The notes under the pieces: model-generated
The model's input: only the letters and a program-made list of their open reading frames with translations
Databases searched by the model: none
What the model was told of the DNA's origin: nothing
Assembly (NCBI GenBank): GCA_003559415.1
Contig: PWLI01000156.1
Location: 1 to 39,617, forward strand
Direction: 5' to 3'
Length of the DNA stretch: 39,617 nucleotides
DNA from: Clostridiales bacterium
GTDB taxonomy: Bacteria > Bacillota > Proteinivoracia > UBA4975 > PWLI01
Position numbers and translations under genes: made by a program
Part shown: in pieces, positions 15,241-23,290 of the stretch
Layout of the letters: each line of letters opens with the position of its first letter
Position numbering within the stretch: position 1 is the stretch's first letter

Positions 15241-15558
15241 ATGGTTAAACAAGTTACTTCATCCCAGTTCAAGCAAGAGGTGTTGGATTCGGAACAACCG
15301 GTGCTGGTGGACTTTTGGGCAGAGTGGTGCGGCCCCTGCCGCATGGTGGCTCCGGTGCTGGAAGAGCTGTCCGGCGAGATGGAAGGCCAGTTGAAAGTGG
15401 TAAAAGTCAATGTGGATGAAGAATCTTCCCTGGCCGGGGAATATGGAATTATGAGCATCCCCACCATGATGTTGTTCAAAGATGGTGAAAGCGTTGCCAC
15501 AATGGTGGGCTTTTCGCCGAAACAAGAGCTGATTGAAAAACTTAAACCCCATCTCTAA
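15241..15558 (+). CDS. trxA: Thioredoxin
   Basis: A 105-residue canonical thioredoxin: [20 protein letters not shown] with redox cysteines C30 and C33, then [24 protein letters not shown] with the cis-proline, and a final FKDGE/GFSPK segment. It reduces protein disulfides and is recharged by the reductase encoded directly upstream. ATG 15241 follows an AAGGAG site that overlaps the trxB end. The transcript ends immediately after the stop codon at a strong terminator. Confidence 0.96.
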   Translation: MVKQVTSSQFKQEVLDSEQPVLVDFWAEWCGPCRMVAPVLEELSGEMEGQLKVVKVNVDEESSLAGEYGIMSIPTMMLFKDGESVATMVGFSPKQELIEKLKPHL

Positions 15559-15581
15559 ACCGGGAGCATCCCGGTTTTTTT
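15557..15581 (+). terminator. Terminator of trxB-trxA
   Basis: AAACCGGGA/TCCCGGTTT (15557-15565 with 15569-15577), GCA loop, T run to 15581. The stem starts inside the trxA stop codon. Confidence 0.93.
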
Positions 15582-15638
15582 GACACTTTTTTGCACTGGA
15601 GAGCGTCTAACCTACAGCAAGACAAAGGGGGGCTATCT

Positions 15639-16508
15639 GTGGCAAAAATTGCAGTTGTAGTTGATTCCGGTCTGGACATTCCGGCCCAGCTTTTGGAGCA
15701 ACACAAAATCGCCCAAGTTCCCGTGTTGGTTCACTGGCGGGGCAAACAGTACAGAGACAAAGTTGACCTTGGACTGGAGGAGTTGTTTGACGGCATTGCT
15801 GCCGGTGAACCATTTCCCACCACTTCCCAACCGTCTCCCGGTGAGTTCATTGAGGTGTATGAACCATTGCTGGACCAAATGGGGGATGAAGGGCTTATTT
15901 TGTCTTTCCACCTGGGTTCTTCCTTTAGCGGGACCTATGCCAGCGCCTGTTCCGCTGCGGCCATGATGCCGGCGGGCAGTGTTGAGGTTATAGACACCCA
16001 GTCGCTGAGCATGGGGGGAGGGTGGCAGGCACTGGCTGCAGCCAAGACATTGCAAGCCGGAGGAAGTGCTGTGGATGCAATCAGCATCGCCACTGAAATC
16101 AAAAAAAATACCGGTGTAAAACTGATATTGGACACTCTGGACTTTGTCCGCAGGGGAGGCAGAATCAGTTACCTGCAGGGCTTGCTGGGGTCGATGCTTA
16201 ACATTAAGCCCCTGCTGGAGGTAAGGGATGGAAAACTGTCCAGTGGCAAGAAGACAAGAAGCCGCAGGCAATCGCTGGACATGTTGCTGGATGAAGTTGT
16301 GGCAGATTGCCGGACAGAGGATGGCCGGGGCATGCACTTGGCCGTTGGCCATGCCCGGGCAGAAGAGGATCGGCAATGGCTGATGGAGCAGCTGACCCAA
16401 CGCCTGCCGGCTGCCCGGCAACTTCCCTTTGAGGTGGGCGTGGGCATTGGCACCCACGGTGGCCCGGGAGTGGTCGGCGTTTGCTATTACCAACAATCAG
16501 GGAACTAA
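15639..16508 (+). CDS. DegV family fatty-acid-binding protein
   Basis: About 289 residues; GTG 15639 follows AAAGGGGGG by six bases. DegV proteins bind fatty acids, and in Firmicutes FakB homologues deliver them to fatty acid kinase. Seen: KIAVVVDSGLDIP at the N-terminus, FPTTSQPSPGEF (the TSQPS motif that lines the lipid head-group pocket), LHLGSSFSGTY-like FHLGSSFSGTYASA, VIDTQSLSMGGG, and GGRISYLQGLLGSMLNIKPLLE. These are the standard blocks of the family. A TTGACA at 15580-15585 may be part of its promoter, but no -10 is well placed. It is single-gene with its own terminator. No fatty acid kinase gene lies nearby. Confidence 0.92.
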   Translation: MAKIAVVVDSGLDIPAQLLEQHKIAQVPVLVHWRGKQYRDKVDLGLEELFDGIAAGEPFPTTSQPSPGEFIEVYEPLLDQMGDEGLILSFHLGSSFSGTYASACSAAAMMPAGSVEVIDTQSLSMGGGWQALAAAKTLQAGGSAVDAISIATEIKKNTGVKLILDTLDFVRRGGRISYLQGLLGSMLNIKPLLEVRDGKLSSGKKTRSRRQSLDMLLDEVVADCRTEDGRGMHLAVGHARAEEDRQWLMEQLTQRLPAARQLPFEVGVGIGTHGGPGVVGVCYYQQSGN

Positions 16509-16529
16509 CCGCCTGCCGGCGGTTTTTTT
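16507..16529 (+). terminator. Terminator after the DegV gene
   Basis: AACCGCC/GGCGGTT (16507-16513 with 16518-16524), loop TGCC, T run to 16529; overlaps the stop codon. Confidence 0.92.
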
Positions 16530-16589
16530 ATGCAGGAATAGCCCCGGCGGCAGAGAAATAAACTGTATAACCTAACCGAGGTGATGGAT

Positions 16590-17918
16590 GTGAAGTTTTT
16601 AATCGTCGGGGGCAACGCAGCAGGCATGTCTGCTGCCTCCAAAATAAGCCGCATGTTGCCAGAAGCGGACATAACGGTGCTGGAGCAAAGCAACGATATT
16701 TCCTATGGAAATTGTGGTTTCCCTTACTATTTTGGCGGCCTGGTGGAGAGCCTGGATGGCCTCTATGCCCGACGGCTGCCGCGGTTCAAAGAAATGGGTA
16801 TCAATGTGCTGCTCAGCCACAAAGCCAAGTCCATTGACAGAGATAAGCAACAGGTGCTTGCCGTCAACCCCCAGGGTGAAGTAACATTCAACTATGACCG
16901 TCTGATTTTGGCTACTGGTGCATCACCTGCCGTACCGCCAGTGCCGGGCATGGACCTGGGCAATGTTTTTGTTTTGCGCACCATGCAGGACGCCCGGGAC
17001 ATTGATGGTTCACTGTCGCGGGCGAAACAAATATGTGTGGTGGGTGGAGGATACATAGGCCTGGAAATGGCAGAAAACTTTTCCCTGCGGGGGTTGGATG
17101 TGACTGTGGTTCAGCGCAGCAACCTGTTGCCGGCCCTGGATGAATCCTTGTCCGCCCTGGTGGAAAAAGAGCTGGTCGACCATGGTGTGAAAGTAAAGAC
17201 CGGCCATCAATTGATGGGTATAGAAGGTCAAACAAGGGCTGAAAAGATTATCACCGACAAGGGCTCTTTTCCCGCTGACCTTGTGTTGGTGGCAACAGGA
17301 GTCAAGCCCAACTCCCAGCTGGCCGTTGAGGCTGGCCTGGAAACGACGGCAGAAGGTGCAATTGTTGTGGATGAGTTTCTTGCCACATCGGACAAAAACA
17401 TCTTTGCTGCCGGCGACTGTGCACGCAACTGGCACCGGGTGTCCCAAGGGTGGTCATGGTTGCCGCTGGGTGATACAGCCAACAAAATGGGCCGAACGGC
17501 GGCAGTCAATGCTGCTGGCGACAAACAGCCTTTCCCCGGTGTAGTTGGCACTGCCGCAGTTAAGGTCTTTGATCTCAATGTGGGCCACACCGGCTTTGGC
17601 CTTAGCCAGGCAAAGGAATTTTTCCCCGATGCCAGGGCAATCGAAATAACTGCCCCCGACCGTCCCGGGTACTACCCCGGCAGAGGCCGTGTCACGTGTC
17701 GCCTAATCTTTCTGCCTTCCGGCAAATTGGTCGGCGCCCAGGCGGCGGGCTCTCCGGCAGCGGTGGAAGCGGTGAATATCTGTTCCCTGGCTCTGGGCTT
17801 GGAGGCCGACGTAGAAGACCTGGCAGCAATGGATTTGGCATATGCGCCGCCCTACAGTCCGGTATGGCATTTGTTGTTAATTGCCGCCGGCAGGGCTGTG
17901 ACAGAGATGGAAAGCTAG
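16590..17918 (+). CDS. CoA-disulfide reductase / NADH oxidase-like flavoprotein disulfide reductase
   Basis: About 442 residues. GTG 16590 follows GAGGTG by six bases and gives the usual family start MKFLIVGGNAAGMSA. The single active-site cysteine is Cys42 in YGNCGFPYYFGG, as in CoA-disulfide reductase, NADH peroxidase/oxidase and NAD(P)H-dependent persulfide/polysulfide reductases. It also has the NAD(P)H fold VVGGGYIGLEMAENF, FAD motif IFAAGDCA and C-terminal YAPPYSPVW, a tyrosine segment typical of CoA-using members. There is no C-terminal rhodanese domain. It probably reduces CoA disulfide or persulfides with FAD and CoA; which one cannot be told. It lies near trxBA but behind a separate terminator. 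Confidence 0.88.
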   Translation: MKFLIVGGNAAGMSAASKISRMLPEADITVLEQSNDISYGNCGFPYYFGGLVESLDGLYARRLPRFKEMGINVLLSHKAKSIDRDKQQVLAVNPQGEVTFNYDRLILATGASPAVPPVPGMDLGNVFVLRTMQDARDIDGSLSRAKQICVVGGGYIGLEMAENFSLRGLDVTVVQRSNLLPALDESLSALVEKELVDHGVKVKTGHQLMGIEGQTRAEKIITDKGSFPADLVLVATGVKPNSQLAVEAGLETTAEGAIVVDEFLATSDKNIFAAGDCARNWHRVSQGWSWLPLGDTANKMGRTAAVNAAGDKQPFPGVVGTAAVKVFDLNVGHTGFGLSQAKEFFPDARAIEITAPDRPGYYPGRGRVTCRLIFLPSGKLVGAQAAGSPAAVEAVNICSLALGLEADVEDLAAMDLAYAPPYSPVWHLLLIAAGRAVTEMES

Positions 17919-17962
17919 TACATCAAATTGCACTATAACACAAGAAACGAGTGATGAATCAA

Positions 17963-18706
17963 ATGAAGCTGGTTGCAGACTTGCACACCCATACCATTGC
18001 CAGCGGCCATGCCTACAGCACTGTTCTGGAAAACACGCGAGTGGCGGCAGACCGCGGTTTGGAGATGATAGCGCTTACAGATCACGGCCCGGCACTGCCC
18101 GGGGGCACTTACAAGCATTTTTTTGCAAATTTGCGGGTGCTGCCGGTGAAAATTTTTGGCGTGGAAGTGCTGCGGGGAATCGAGGCCAACATCATGGATC
18201 AACAAGGCGGCCTGGACCTGGGGGACTATTTCCTGGAAAAACTGGATATTGTGCTGGCTGGCCTGCACCGTGATTGTTATGATCCCGGCAGTGTTGAAGC
18301 CAACACCCGGGCTTTGGTGGCGGCAATTGCCAGCGGAAAAGTGGATGTCATTGTCCATCCCGGCAACCCTGCCTTCCCCATCGATGCCAATCAAGTGGCA
18401 GAGGCCGCTGCCCGGCATGGCGTGCTGCTGGAAATAAACAACTCTTCGCTGACAGGCCTGGCCCGCAAAGGCAGTCGGGACAATTGTTTTAAGCTGGCAG
18501 AGCACGTGGCCCTTCACAAAGGCCAGGTTTGTCTGGGCAGCGATGCTCATTTCGCCGGTCATGTGGGGGAACTGGAGGTGGCGGCGGAGCTGGCCCGCAA
18601 GCATCTTAGTGATGAACAAATTATAAACACTTCCTGTGCCGCTGTTCATCAGTTTCTTGCCAGCCGCGGGCGCAGGCGGCAACCTGCCCGCCGTCCATTG
18701 ATATAG
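17963..18706 (+). CDS. PHP-domain phosphoesterase (YcdX-like)
   Basis: About 247 residues of metal-dependent PHP fold. Metal-binding motifs: DLHTHTIASGHAYST (7-21), LTDHGP, GIEANI, LHRD, VIVHPGNP and GSDAHFAGHVG. The HTHTxASGHAYST start is typical of YcdX-type phosphatases with a trinuclear zinc site. ATG 17963 is preferred, although GTG 17951 and ATG 17954 are in frame and a GAGTGA site lies at 17949-17954. The substrate is unknown; related proteins hydrolyse phosphate esters. It sits just upstream of rapZ, an arrangement often seen in Clostridia, and may be co-transcribed with it (33-base gap, no terminator). Confidence 0.87.
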   Translation: MKLVADLHTHTIASGHAYSTVLENTRVAADRGLEMIALTDHGPALPGGTYKHFFANLRVLPVKIFGVEVLRGIEANIMDQQGGLDLGDYFLEKLDIVLAGLHRDCYDPGSVEANTRALVAAIASGKVDVIVHPGNPAFPIDANQVAEAAARHGVLLEINNSSLTGLARKGSRDNCFKLAEHVALHKGQVCLGSDAHFAGHVGELEVAAELARKHLSDEQIINTSCAAVHQFLASRGRRRQPARRPLI

Positions 18707-18739
18707 CGGCAGCGGCAGAATACCACTCGGAGGTGTATC

Positions 18740-19585
18740 ATGATTTTAGTGCTGATAACTGGAATGTCCGGTGCTGGCAAGTCAGTTGCCACAAAGGCCT
18801 TTGAAGACATGGGATATTACTGTGTCGACAACCTGCCACCCCAATTGTTGCCCAAGTTCGTCGAGCTCTGTCAGCAATCAGACAAGATAACCCATGCTGC
18901 ACTGGTGGTTGATGTCCGGGGCGGAGAGTTTTTTGACTTGCTGGAACAGCATTTGGACCAGCTTCAATTGCCGGTGAAAATTCTTTTTCTTGAAGCCAGC
19001 AACGAGTCGCTGGTGCGCAGGTTTAAAGAGAGCCGTCGCACCCACCCACTGAGTCCCCAAAACAGCATCGAGCAGGGTATTGAGCTTGAACGACAGCGCC
19101 TTGCTCCGTTGCGGCAGAAGGCTGACGTGATTGTGGACACATCGGACGTGAAGCCTGCTGAACTGCGCCAACGGTTGTTGGACTCTTTTCCGCCTGCAGA
19201 CTCTGCAGCTGTTAAGATGAACATCTCAGTGGTTTCCTTTGGCTATAAACACGGATTGCCCTTGGACGCCGACTTGGTTTTCGATGTCCGTTTTTTGCCC
19301 AACCCCCATTATCAGCAGGAGCTTAAGGATTTAACCGGCAAACAGGAGGCGGTGCAGAATTATGTTCTGGCTTGGACTGTTACCCATCAATTTTTGGACA
19401 GGTTGCGCCGATTGCTGACTTTTTTGGTGCCTTGCTATGTCGAAGAAGGCAAGAGTCAGTTGGTAATTGCCGTGGGCTGTACAGCGGGCAAACATCGCTC
19501 GGTGGTTATAGCGGATAAGCTGGCGGCCTTTCTCATTCAGAGAGGATACAACGCCCTGTCAATTCATCGGGATGTGGAGAAATAA
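18740..19585 (+). CDS. rapZ: RapZ / YvcJ nucleotide-binding protein
   Basis: 281 residues, starting eight bases after GGAGGTG. The Walker A is GMSGAGKS (8-15), followed by MGYYCVDNLPPQLLP. The C-terminal domain has FGYKHGLPLDADLVFDVRFL and ends in VGCTAGKHRSVVIADKLA. Both are hallmarks of the RapZ/YvcJ family, which binds and hydrolyses GTP or ATP. In E. coli the protein is an RNA adaptor controlling glmS; in B. subtilis YvcJ affects competence. The order rapZ-yvcK-(CPBP)-whiA-HPr copies the conserved Firmicute cluster. Confidence 0.95.
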   Translation: MILVLITGMSGAGKSVATKAFEDMGYYCVDNLPPQLLPKFVELCQQSDKITHAALVVDVRGGEFFDLLEQHLDQLQLPVKILFLEASNESLVRRFKESRRTHPLSPQNSIEQGIELERQRLAPLRQKADVIVDTSDVKPAELRQRLLDSFPPADSAAVKMNISVVSFGYKHGLPLDADLVFDVRFLPNPHYQQELKDLTGKQEAVQNYVLAWTVTHQFLDRLRRLLTFLVPCYVEEGKSQLVIAVGCTAGKHRSVVIADKLAAFLIQRGYNALSIHRDVEK

Positions 19586-19600
19586 CGGCAGGAGGTGTTG

Positions 19601-20944
19601 GTGTTGAAGGGATTTTGGAAGATCCTTTATCCCGGTCTGGGAGTGAAGCGCTGGGTGCTGGCCTTGTTACTTGGCCTGATTATGATAATGCTTGCTTTTA
19701 TGTCGGTGCTGTTGGGCGTCAGTGAAGTTGTGTCTCCATTGCGCAGTTTTGTCGCTGGCCTGGCAGGCTTGCGGGGTACCCCCCTGTACCTGGTTTTATT
19801 GCTTGTAGTAGGGTTGACCTTGACCATGCTTGCGGTTGAACGCCTGATGAATTCCATTACCGTGGCGCTGGCTCCCCGCAGCACTGAAAAAATAGTCGAT
19901 TCGCTTTACAGCTTTCGCTATCTGCACCGTGGCCCGAAAATAGTGGTCATTGGCGGCGGCACCGGCATGGCCATGCTGTTGCAGGGGCTCAAGGAATATA
20001 CCAGCAACCTCACAGCTGTGGTGACAGTTGCCGATGACGGTGGCAGCTCGGGAAGGTTGCGGGGGGATTTGTCAATGCCGGCGCCGGGAGACATTCGCAG
20101 CTGTGTAGTAGCGTTGGCTGACTCGGAGCTCCTGGGGCGCCTTATGCAGTACCGCTTTTCCCAGGGAGACGGGCTGGCAGGGCACAACTTCGGCAATCTG
20201 TTTTTGGGTGCCCTTACGCAAATGCTGGGTTTCCAGGAAGCGGTTAAACAGTTTAACAATGTACTGGCCATCCGCGGCAAGGTGCTGCCGGTCACAGATC
20301 AATCTGTATCCCTGGTGGCCACATATGATGATGATAGCGTGGTTAGGGGTGAATCCCTGATTGGCAAAGCCGGCAGGGCTATTACCCGTTTGGAAGTGGA
20401 CCCTGCCGATTGCCAGGCGCTGCCTGAGGTGCTGGACAGCATCGCCAAGGCCGATGCTGTTGTGGTGGGCCCGGGCAGTTTGTACACCAGCCTGTTGCCC
20501 AACCTGCTGGTTCCCGGTGTCCAGCAAGCTATACGTCGCTGTCGGGGGCCACGATTCTTTGTCTGCAACATAATGACCCAGCAGGGCGAAACTCCGGGTT
20601 TCTCCGCCAGCAGGCACTTGCAGGTTGTCAATGAACATGTCGGCCCAGGGCTTTTTAACTACTGTGTAGTCAACACTGAAAATGTGGCGGCAGAGCTTTT
20701 GGAAAAGTACAAAATTGAGGGTGCTGAACAGGTTTCAGTTGATTCGCAACAACTGCAGGATATGAAGGTTAAAGTGCTACGAGGCAATCTGCTTGGCTCT
20801 GACCAAGTTGCCCATCACGATTCAGCTGCGGTGGCCAGGCTTTTGCTTACTGAAATAGTTAAAACCTCTCAGCGGACCACCCGGTGGTTTGACCAATTTT
20901 TGCTGGATGCTCAACTCAGTGCGTCCGGGAAGGAGAAAAAGTGA
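19601..20944 (+). CDS. yvcK: YvcK/GlmR-type protein with N-terminal membrane region
   Basis: About 447 residues. The first 85 or so contain two membrane helices (roughly 17-40 and 60-80), absent from the 317-residue Bacillus protein. The conserved domain begins near residue 112 with KIVVIGGGTGMAMLLQGLKE, VADDGGSSGRLR, PGDIRSCVVAL, GHNFGNLFL and VVGPGSLYTSLLPNL, the CofD/YvcK nucleotide-sugar-binding fold. GlmR binds UDP-GlcNAc and helps growth on gluconeogenic carbon and cell-wall precursor supply. GTG 19601 follows AGGAGGT; TTG 19604 is also possible. Its stop overlaps the next start (GTGA). The membrane part would place the protein at the envelope; this is inferred from hydrophobicity. Confidence 0.93.
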   Translation: MLKGFWKILYPGLGVKRWVLALLLGLIMIMLAFMSVLLGVSEVVSPLRSFVAGLAGLRGTPLYLVLLLVVGLTLTMLAVERLMNSITVALAPRSTEKIVDSLYSFRYLHRGPKIVVIGGGTGMAMLLQGLKEYTSNLTAVVTVADDGGSSGRLRGDLSMPAPGDIRSCVVALADSELLGRLMQYRFSQGDGLAGHNFGNLFLGALTQMLGFQEAVKQFNNVLAIRGKVLPVTDQSVSLVATYDDDSVVRGESLIGKAGRAITRLEVDPADCQALPEVLDSIAKADAVVVGPGSLYTSLLPNLLVPGVQQAIRRCRGPRFFVCNIMTQQGETPGFSASRHLQVVNEHVGPGLFNYCVVNTENVAAELLEKYKIEGAEQVSVDSQQLQDMKVKVLRGNLLGSDQVAHHDSAAVARLLLTEIVKTSQRTTRWFDQFLLDAQLSASGKEKK

Positions 20945-21642
20945 GCAAGTGGCAGGAAATTCCCTGGGGTCTTAAGGACATTTTCTTGGCTGTAATTATG
21001 TTTGCCCTGCTTTTATTGGCAGCCAGCATGCTGCTGGGACTGCTGATAGATTCAGGTTGGGTTGTCGCCAACACAACAGCCATTGTCGTGGCAGCTCTGT
21101 TGCAGGCAGCAATCATGGTCGGCACAATGTGTGTTGTGATATTTGGTTTGCGCAAAGCCAAGTTGTTGCATTTGGGCATATCCCGTCCATTTTGGCGGCA
21201 TTGGCCCTGGGGCGCCCTGGGCGGTATTGCCATGGTGGTGCTGGCGTTGATTTTTGCTTTGGCAGTAACATGGTTTGTCAACGATTTGCCGGAGCAGGCA
21301 TTGACCGGTGAACTGGTGGACATTCAGGGCTGGCCGGGCTTTGTGGCGGTGGTGCTGGCGGTGGCTGTGGTGGCTCCTGCCGCCGAGGAAATGGTCTTTC
21401 GCGGCTTTGTTTACGGAGGGCTGAGAAAGAAAATCGGCCTGTGGCCGTCTGTGTTGCTTACCTCAATATGTTTTGCTGTTGTTCACCTGGAGTTTCACTG
21501 GGTTCACTTTTCCCAGATTTTGTTTTTCGGGGTTGTGCTGGCGTTGCTCTATGAACGCACTCAAAACTTATTGGTGCCCATTATCGCCCACAGCATTTAC
21601 AACCTGGCCATTTACCTGATGCTGCTGATTGTTGGTGTTTAG
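20941..21642 (+). CDS. CPBP family intramembrane metalloprotease
   Basis: 233 residues with about six to eight hydrophobic helices. The CPBP (Rce1/Abi) motifs are present: EEMVFRGFVYGG (EExxxR), FAVVHLEFH (FxxxH) and HSIYNL (HxxxN) near the C-terminus. Such proteases cleave in the membrane or process peptides; the substrate is unknown. GTG 20941 overlaps the yvcK stop by four bases and follows GAAGGAG, so it is translationally coupled to yvcK. Its position between yvcK and whiA is unusual compared with Bacillus, where those genes are adjacent. Confidence 0.88.
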   Translation: MSKWQEIPWGLKDIFLAVIMFALLLLAASMLLGLLIDSGWVVANTTAIVVAALLQAAIMVGTMCVVIFGLRKAKLLHLGISRPFWRHWPWGALGGIAMVVLALIFALAVTWFVNDLPEQALTGELVDIQGWPGFVAVVLAVAVVAPAAEEMVFRGFVYGGLRKKIGLWPSVLLTSICFAVVHLEFHWVHFSQILFFGVVLALLYERTQNLLVPIIAHSIYNLAIYLMLLIVGV

Positions 21643-21654
21643 GAGGCGTTTGTA

Positions 21655-22587
21655 ATGTCTTTTACTGCAAATATTAAGGGAGAATTGTGCCGTCTTCCAG
21701 CCAAATCCCGTTGTTGCCCCCGGGCTGAGCTGGCAGGTTTTATTGTTACCAACGGCAATCTTATTTTATCTGCTGGCGGTGTTGTTCACCTTAACATCGT
21801 CACCGAACATGCCTTTGTGGCCAGGCACATCTATCGTTTAATCAAGGAACAGTTCGGGTTTGTGCCGGCAGTGTTGGCCAGAAAACGGGCGAGACTGAAG
21901 AAAAACGTCACTTACCTCGTCCAGGTGGCAGAATCGGATCAGGCCCGGCAAGTTGTTTCTGACCTGGGCATCCTGGATGGGCGCCATATTCCCGGTGCTC
22001 CCGGCCGGCAACTGCTGGATCGGAAATGCTGTCAACGCAGCTATCTGCGGGGATGTTTCCTGGCCGGCGGTTCGGTGAGCAGTCCGGCGAGCCATGGCTA
22101 CCATCTGGAAATTGCCACCGAGTACTTGGCCCACGCTCAATTTGTCCGGGAGTTGTTGTTGTCTTTGGGCATCAAAAGCGGCCAGGTTAAACGAAAGCAT
22201 CAACAGGTTGTTTATGTCAAGGACTCGGAACAGATCGCCCAGTTTCTGACAATTATTGGCACCAGCAAGGGGCGACTGGAGTTTGAAAATGCGCGGATTT
22301 ACAAGGAGATGCGAAACAGGGTTAACCGCATGGTGAACTGTGAGACTGCCAATGTGGGCAAAACAGTAAATGCATCCCAGCGGCAGGTGGCAGCCATCCG
22401 CCAGCTGCAGCAAAACCAGGTGCTGCAATCCCTTTCTCCGGGGTTGCGGGAGGTGGCCCATTTGCGGCTGGAAATGCCGGAAGCCACCCTGGAAGAACTG
22501 GGCCAACAGGCAGGGCTGAGCAAATCAGCGGCCAATTACCGTTTGCGCCGGCTGTTAAAAATTGCTGCAAGTTTGCGCAGAAACTGA
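21655..22587 (+). CDS. whiA: DNA-binding protein WhiA
   Basis: 310 residues, the usual length. The N-terminal half is a degenerate LAGLIDADG homing-endonuclease fold (RAELAGFIVTNGNL; KCCQRSYLRGCFLAGGSVSS; HYLE-like YHLEIATEYLAHAQ). The C-terminal part is the helix-turn-helix (LRLEMPEATLEELGQQAG then SKSAANYRLRRLL). WhiA governs sporulation genes in Streptomyces and affects division and chromosome segregation in Bacillus. ATG 21655 follows AGGAGGCGT. It is probably the last gene of the rapZ-yvcK transcript; a separate promoter for HPr starts at its 3' end. Confidence 0.95.
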   Translation: MSFTANIKGELCRLPAKSRCCPRAELAGFIVTNGNLILSAGGVVHLNIVTEHAFVARHIYRLIKEQFGFVPAVLARKRARLKKNVTYLVQVAESDQARQVVSDLGILDGRHIPGAPGRQLLDRKCCQRSYLRGCFLAGGSVSSPASHGYHLEIATEYLAHAQFVRELLLSLGIKSGQVKRKHQQVVYVKDSEQIAQFLTIIGTSKGRLEFENARIYKEMRNRVNRMVNCETANVGKTVNASQRQVAAIRQLQQNQVLQSLSPGLREVAHLRLEMPEATLEELGQQAGLSKSAANYRLRRLLKIAASLRRN

Positions 22588-22593
22588 TATAAT
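22565..22593 (+). promoter_or_regulatory. Putative promoter of the HPr gene
   Basis: A perfect TATAAT (22588-22593) starts right after the whiA stop, with a weak CTGCAA -35 at 17-base spacing. The -35 and spacer lie inside whiA. Confidence 0.5.
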
Positions 22594-22625
22594 AAATGAT
22601 ATGTTAACTGAAAGGGGCATCTAAT

Positions 22626-22886
22626 ATGGTAGAAAGAGAAGTAACTGTTCAAAACAAAACCGGGCTCCACGCCCGTCCGGCGGCAATGTTTGTGCAGAAG
22701 GCCGGCAAGTTTGCCAGTACCATTACGGTCATAAAAGAAGAACGGGAAGCAAATGCCAAAAGCATAATGTCCGTCATGGCTTTGGGCGCCGGTCAGGGGT
22801 CCAAGGTAGTTATCAGGGCGGAAGGCTCGGATGAACAGCAAGCGGTAGATACCCTGGTGGAATTGGTGGAAAGTTTCAGCGAATAA
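22626..22886 (+). CDS. ptsH: Phosphocarrier protein HPr
   Basis: 86 residues. His15 in KTGLHARPA is the site phosphorylated by Enzyme I, and Ser46 in ANAKSIMSVMALGA is the site used by HPr kinase in Firmicutes. In B. subtilis the gene after whiA is crh, which lacks His15; here the histidine is present, so this protein could do both sugar transport and catabolite regulation. No Enzyme I or HPr kinase gene is in the window. ATG 22626 follows AAGGGGC. It has its own promoter and ends at a bidirectional terminator. Confidence 0.95.
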   Translation: MVEREVTVQNKTGLHARPAAMFVQKAGKFASTITVIKEEREANAKSIMSVMALGAGQGSKVVIRAEGSDEQQAVDTLVELVESFSE

Positions 22887-22913
22887 AAAGGTGCCGGCAG
22901 AGCCGGCACCTTT
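22887..22913. terminator. Bidirectional terminator between ptsH and the convergent membrane protein gene
   Basis: AAAGGTGCCGGC/GCCGGCACCTTT (22887-22898 with 22902-22913), loop AGA. On the minus strand a five-T run follows; on the plus strand only three Ts, so it should work best for the minus-strand gene. Confidence 0.88.
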
Positions 22914-22916
22914 AGA

Positions 22917-23156
22917 TTAGAACAGGTATAATTCCAGAACCAGATTAAAGGCGGAGAGACAAAGGCTGAGGAGTGAAAAAAAACCGCCAATTTTTGCCCC
23001 GTCGGGCCAGGGAGAATCCCAAGCCAGCACCGCACACAAAATCCCGCCAAAAGAGACAATGATTCCGATGATAGGGTAGATCCACAACCATAGACCTGCC
23101 AGCAAACCGCAGCCAATAGAAACAACAGCCAGAGCAGTGCCGAGATGGCGTGCCAT
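22917..23156 (-). CDS. Small membrane protein of unknown function
   Basis: 79 residues with ATG 23156 behind a strong GGGAGGT site. Three hydrophobic stretches are visible: about 8-24 (ALAVVSIGCGLLAGLWL), 27-45 (YPIIGIIVSFGGILCAVLA) and 57-78 (GGFFSLLSLCLSAFNLVLEL), with a short WDSPWPDGAK loop. I recognise no family. The convergent terminator at 22887-22913 and the good ribosome site support a real gene. It stands alone between ptsH and the divergent MscS channel gene. Confidence 0.75.
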   Translation of the reverse strand: MARHLGTALAVVSIGCGLLAGLWLWIYPIIGIIVSFGGILCAVLAWDSPWPDGAKIGGFFSLLSLCLSAFNLVLELYLF

Positions 23157-23232
23157 ACCTACCTCCCTATATCCTTTGTTTTGAGAATATCTTTTAGAAC
23201 AACATTTGTCAATTGTCTGTTGATGTTCTTTC

Positions 23233-23261
23233 TGGACTTATATCCGGCAAAGGGTTAAAAT
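23233..23261 (+). promoter_or_regulatory. Possible promoter of the MscS gene
   Basis: TGGACT, a 17-base spacer and TAAAAT (23256-23261), about 30 bases before the chosen ATG. The match is moderate. Confidence 0.4.
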
Positions 23262-23290
23262 ATATGCAACAAGGTTGTGGGGGGTATTAT

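Noticed and set aside
15580-15611. TTGACA after the trxA terminator as a promoter for the DegV gene
   Set aside because: The -35 is perfect, but the only -10-like hexamer (TCTAAC) is 20 bases away, so it is mentioned only as a possibility.
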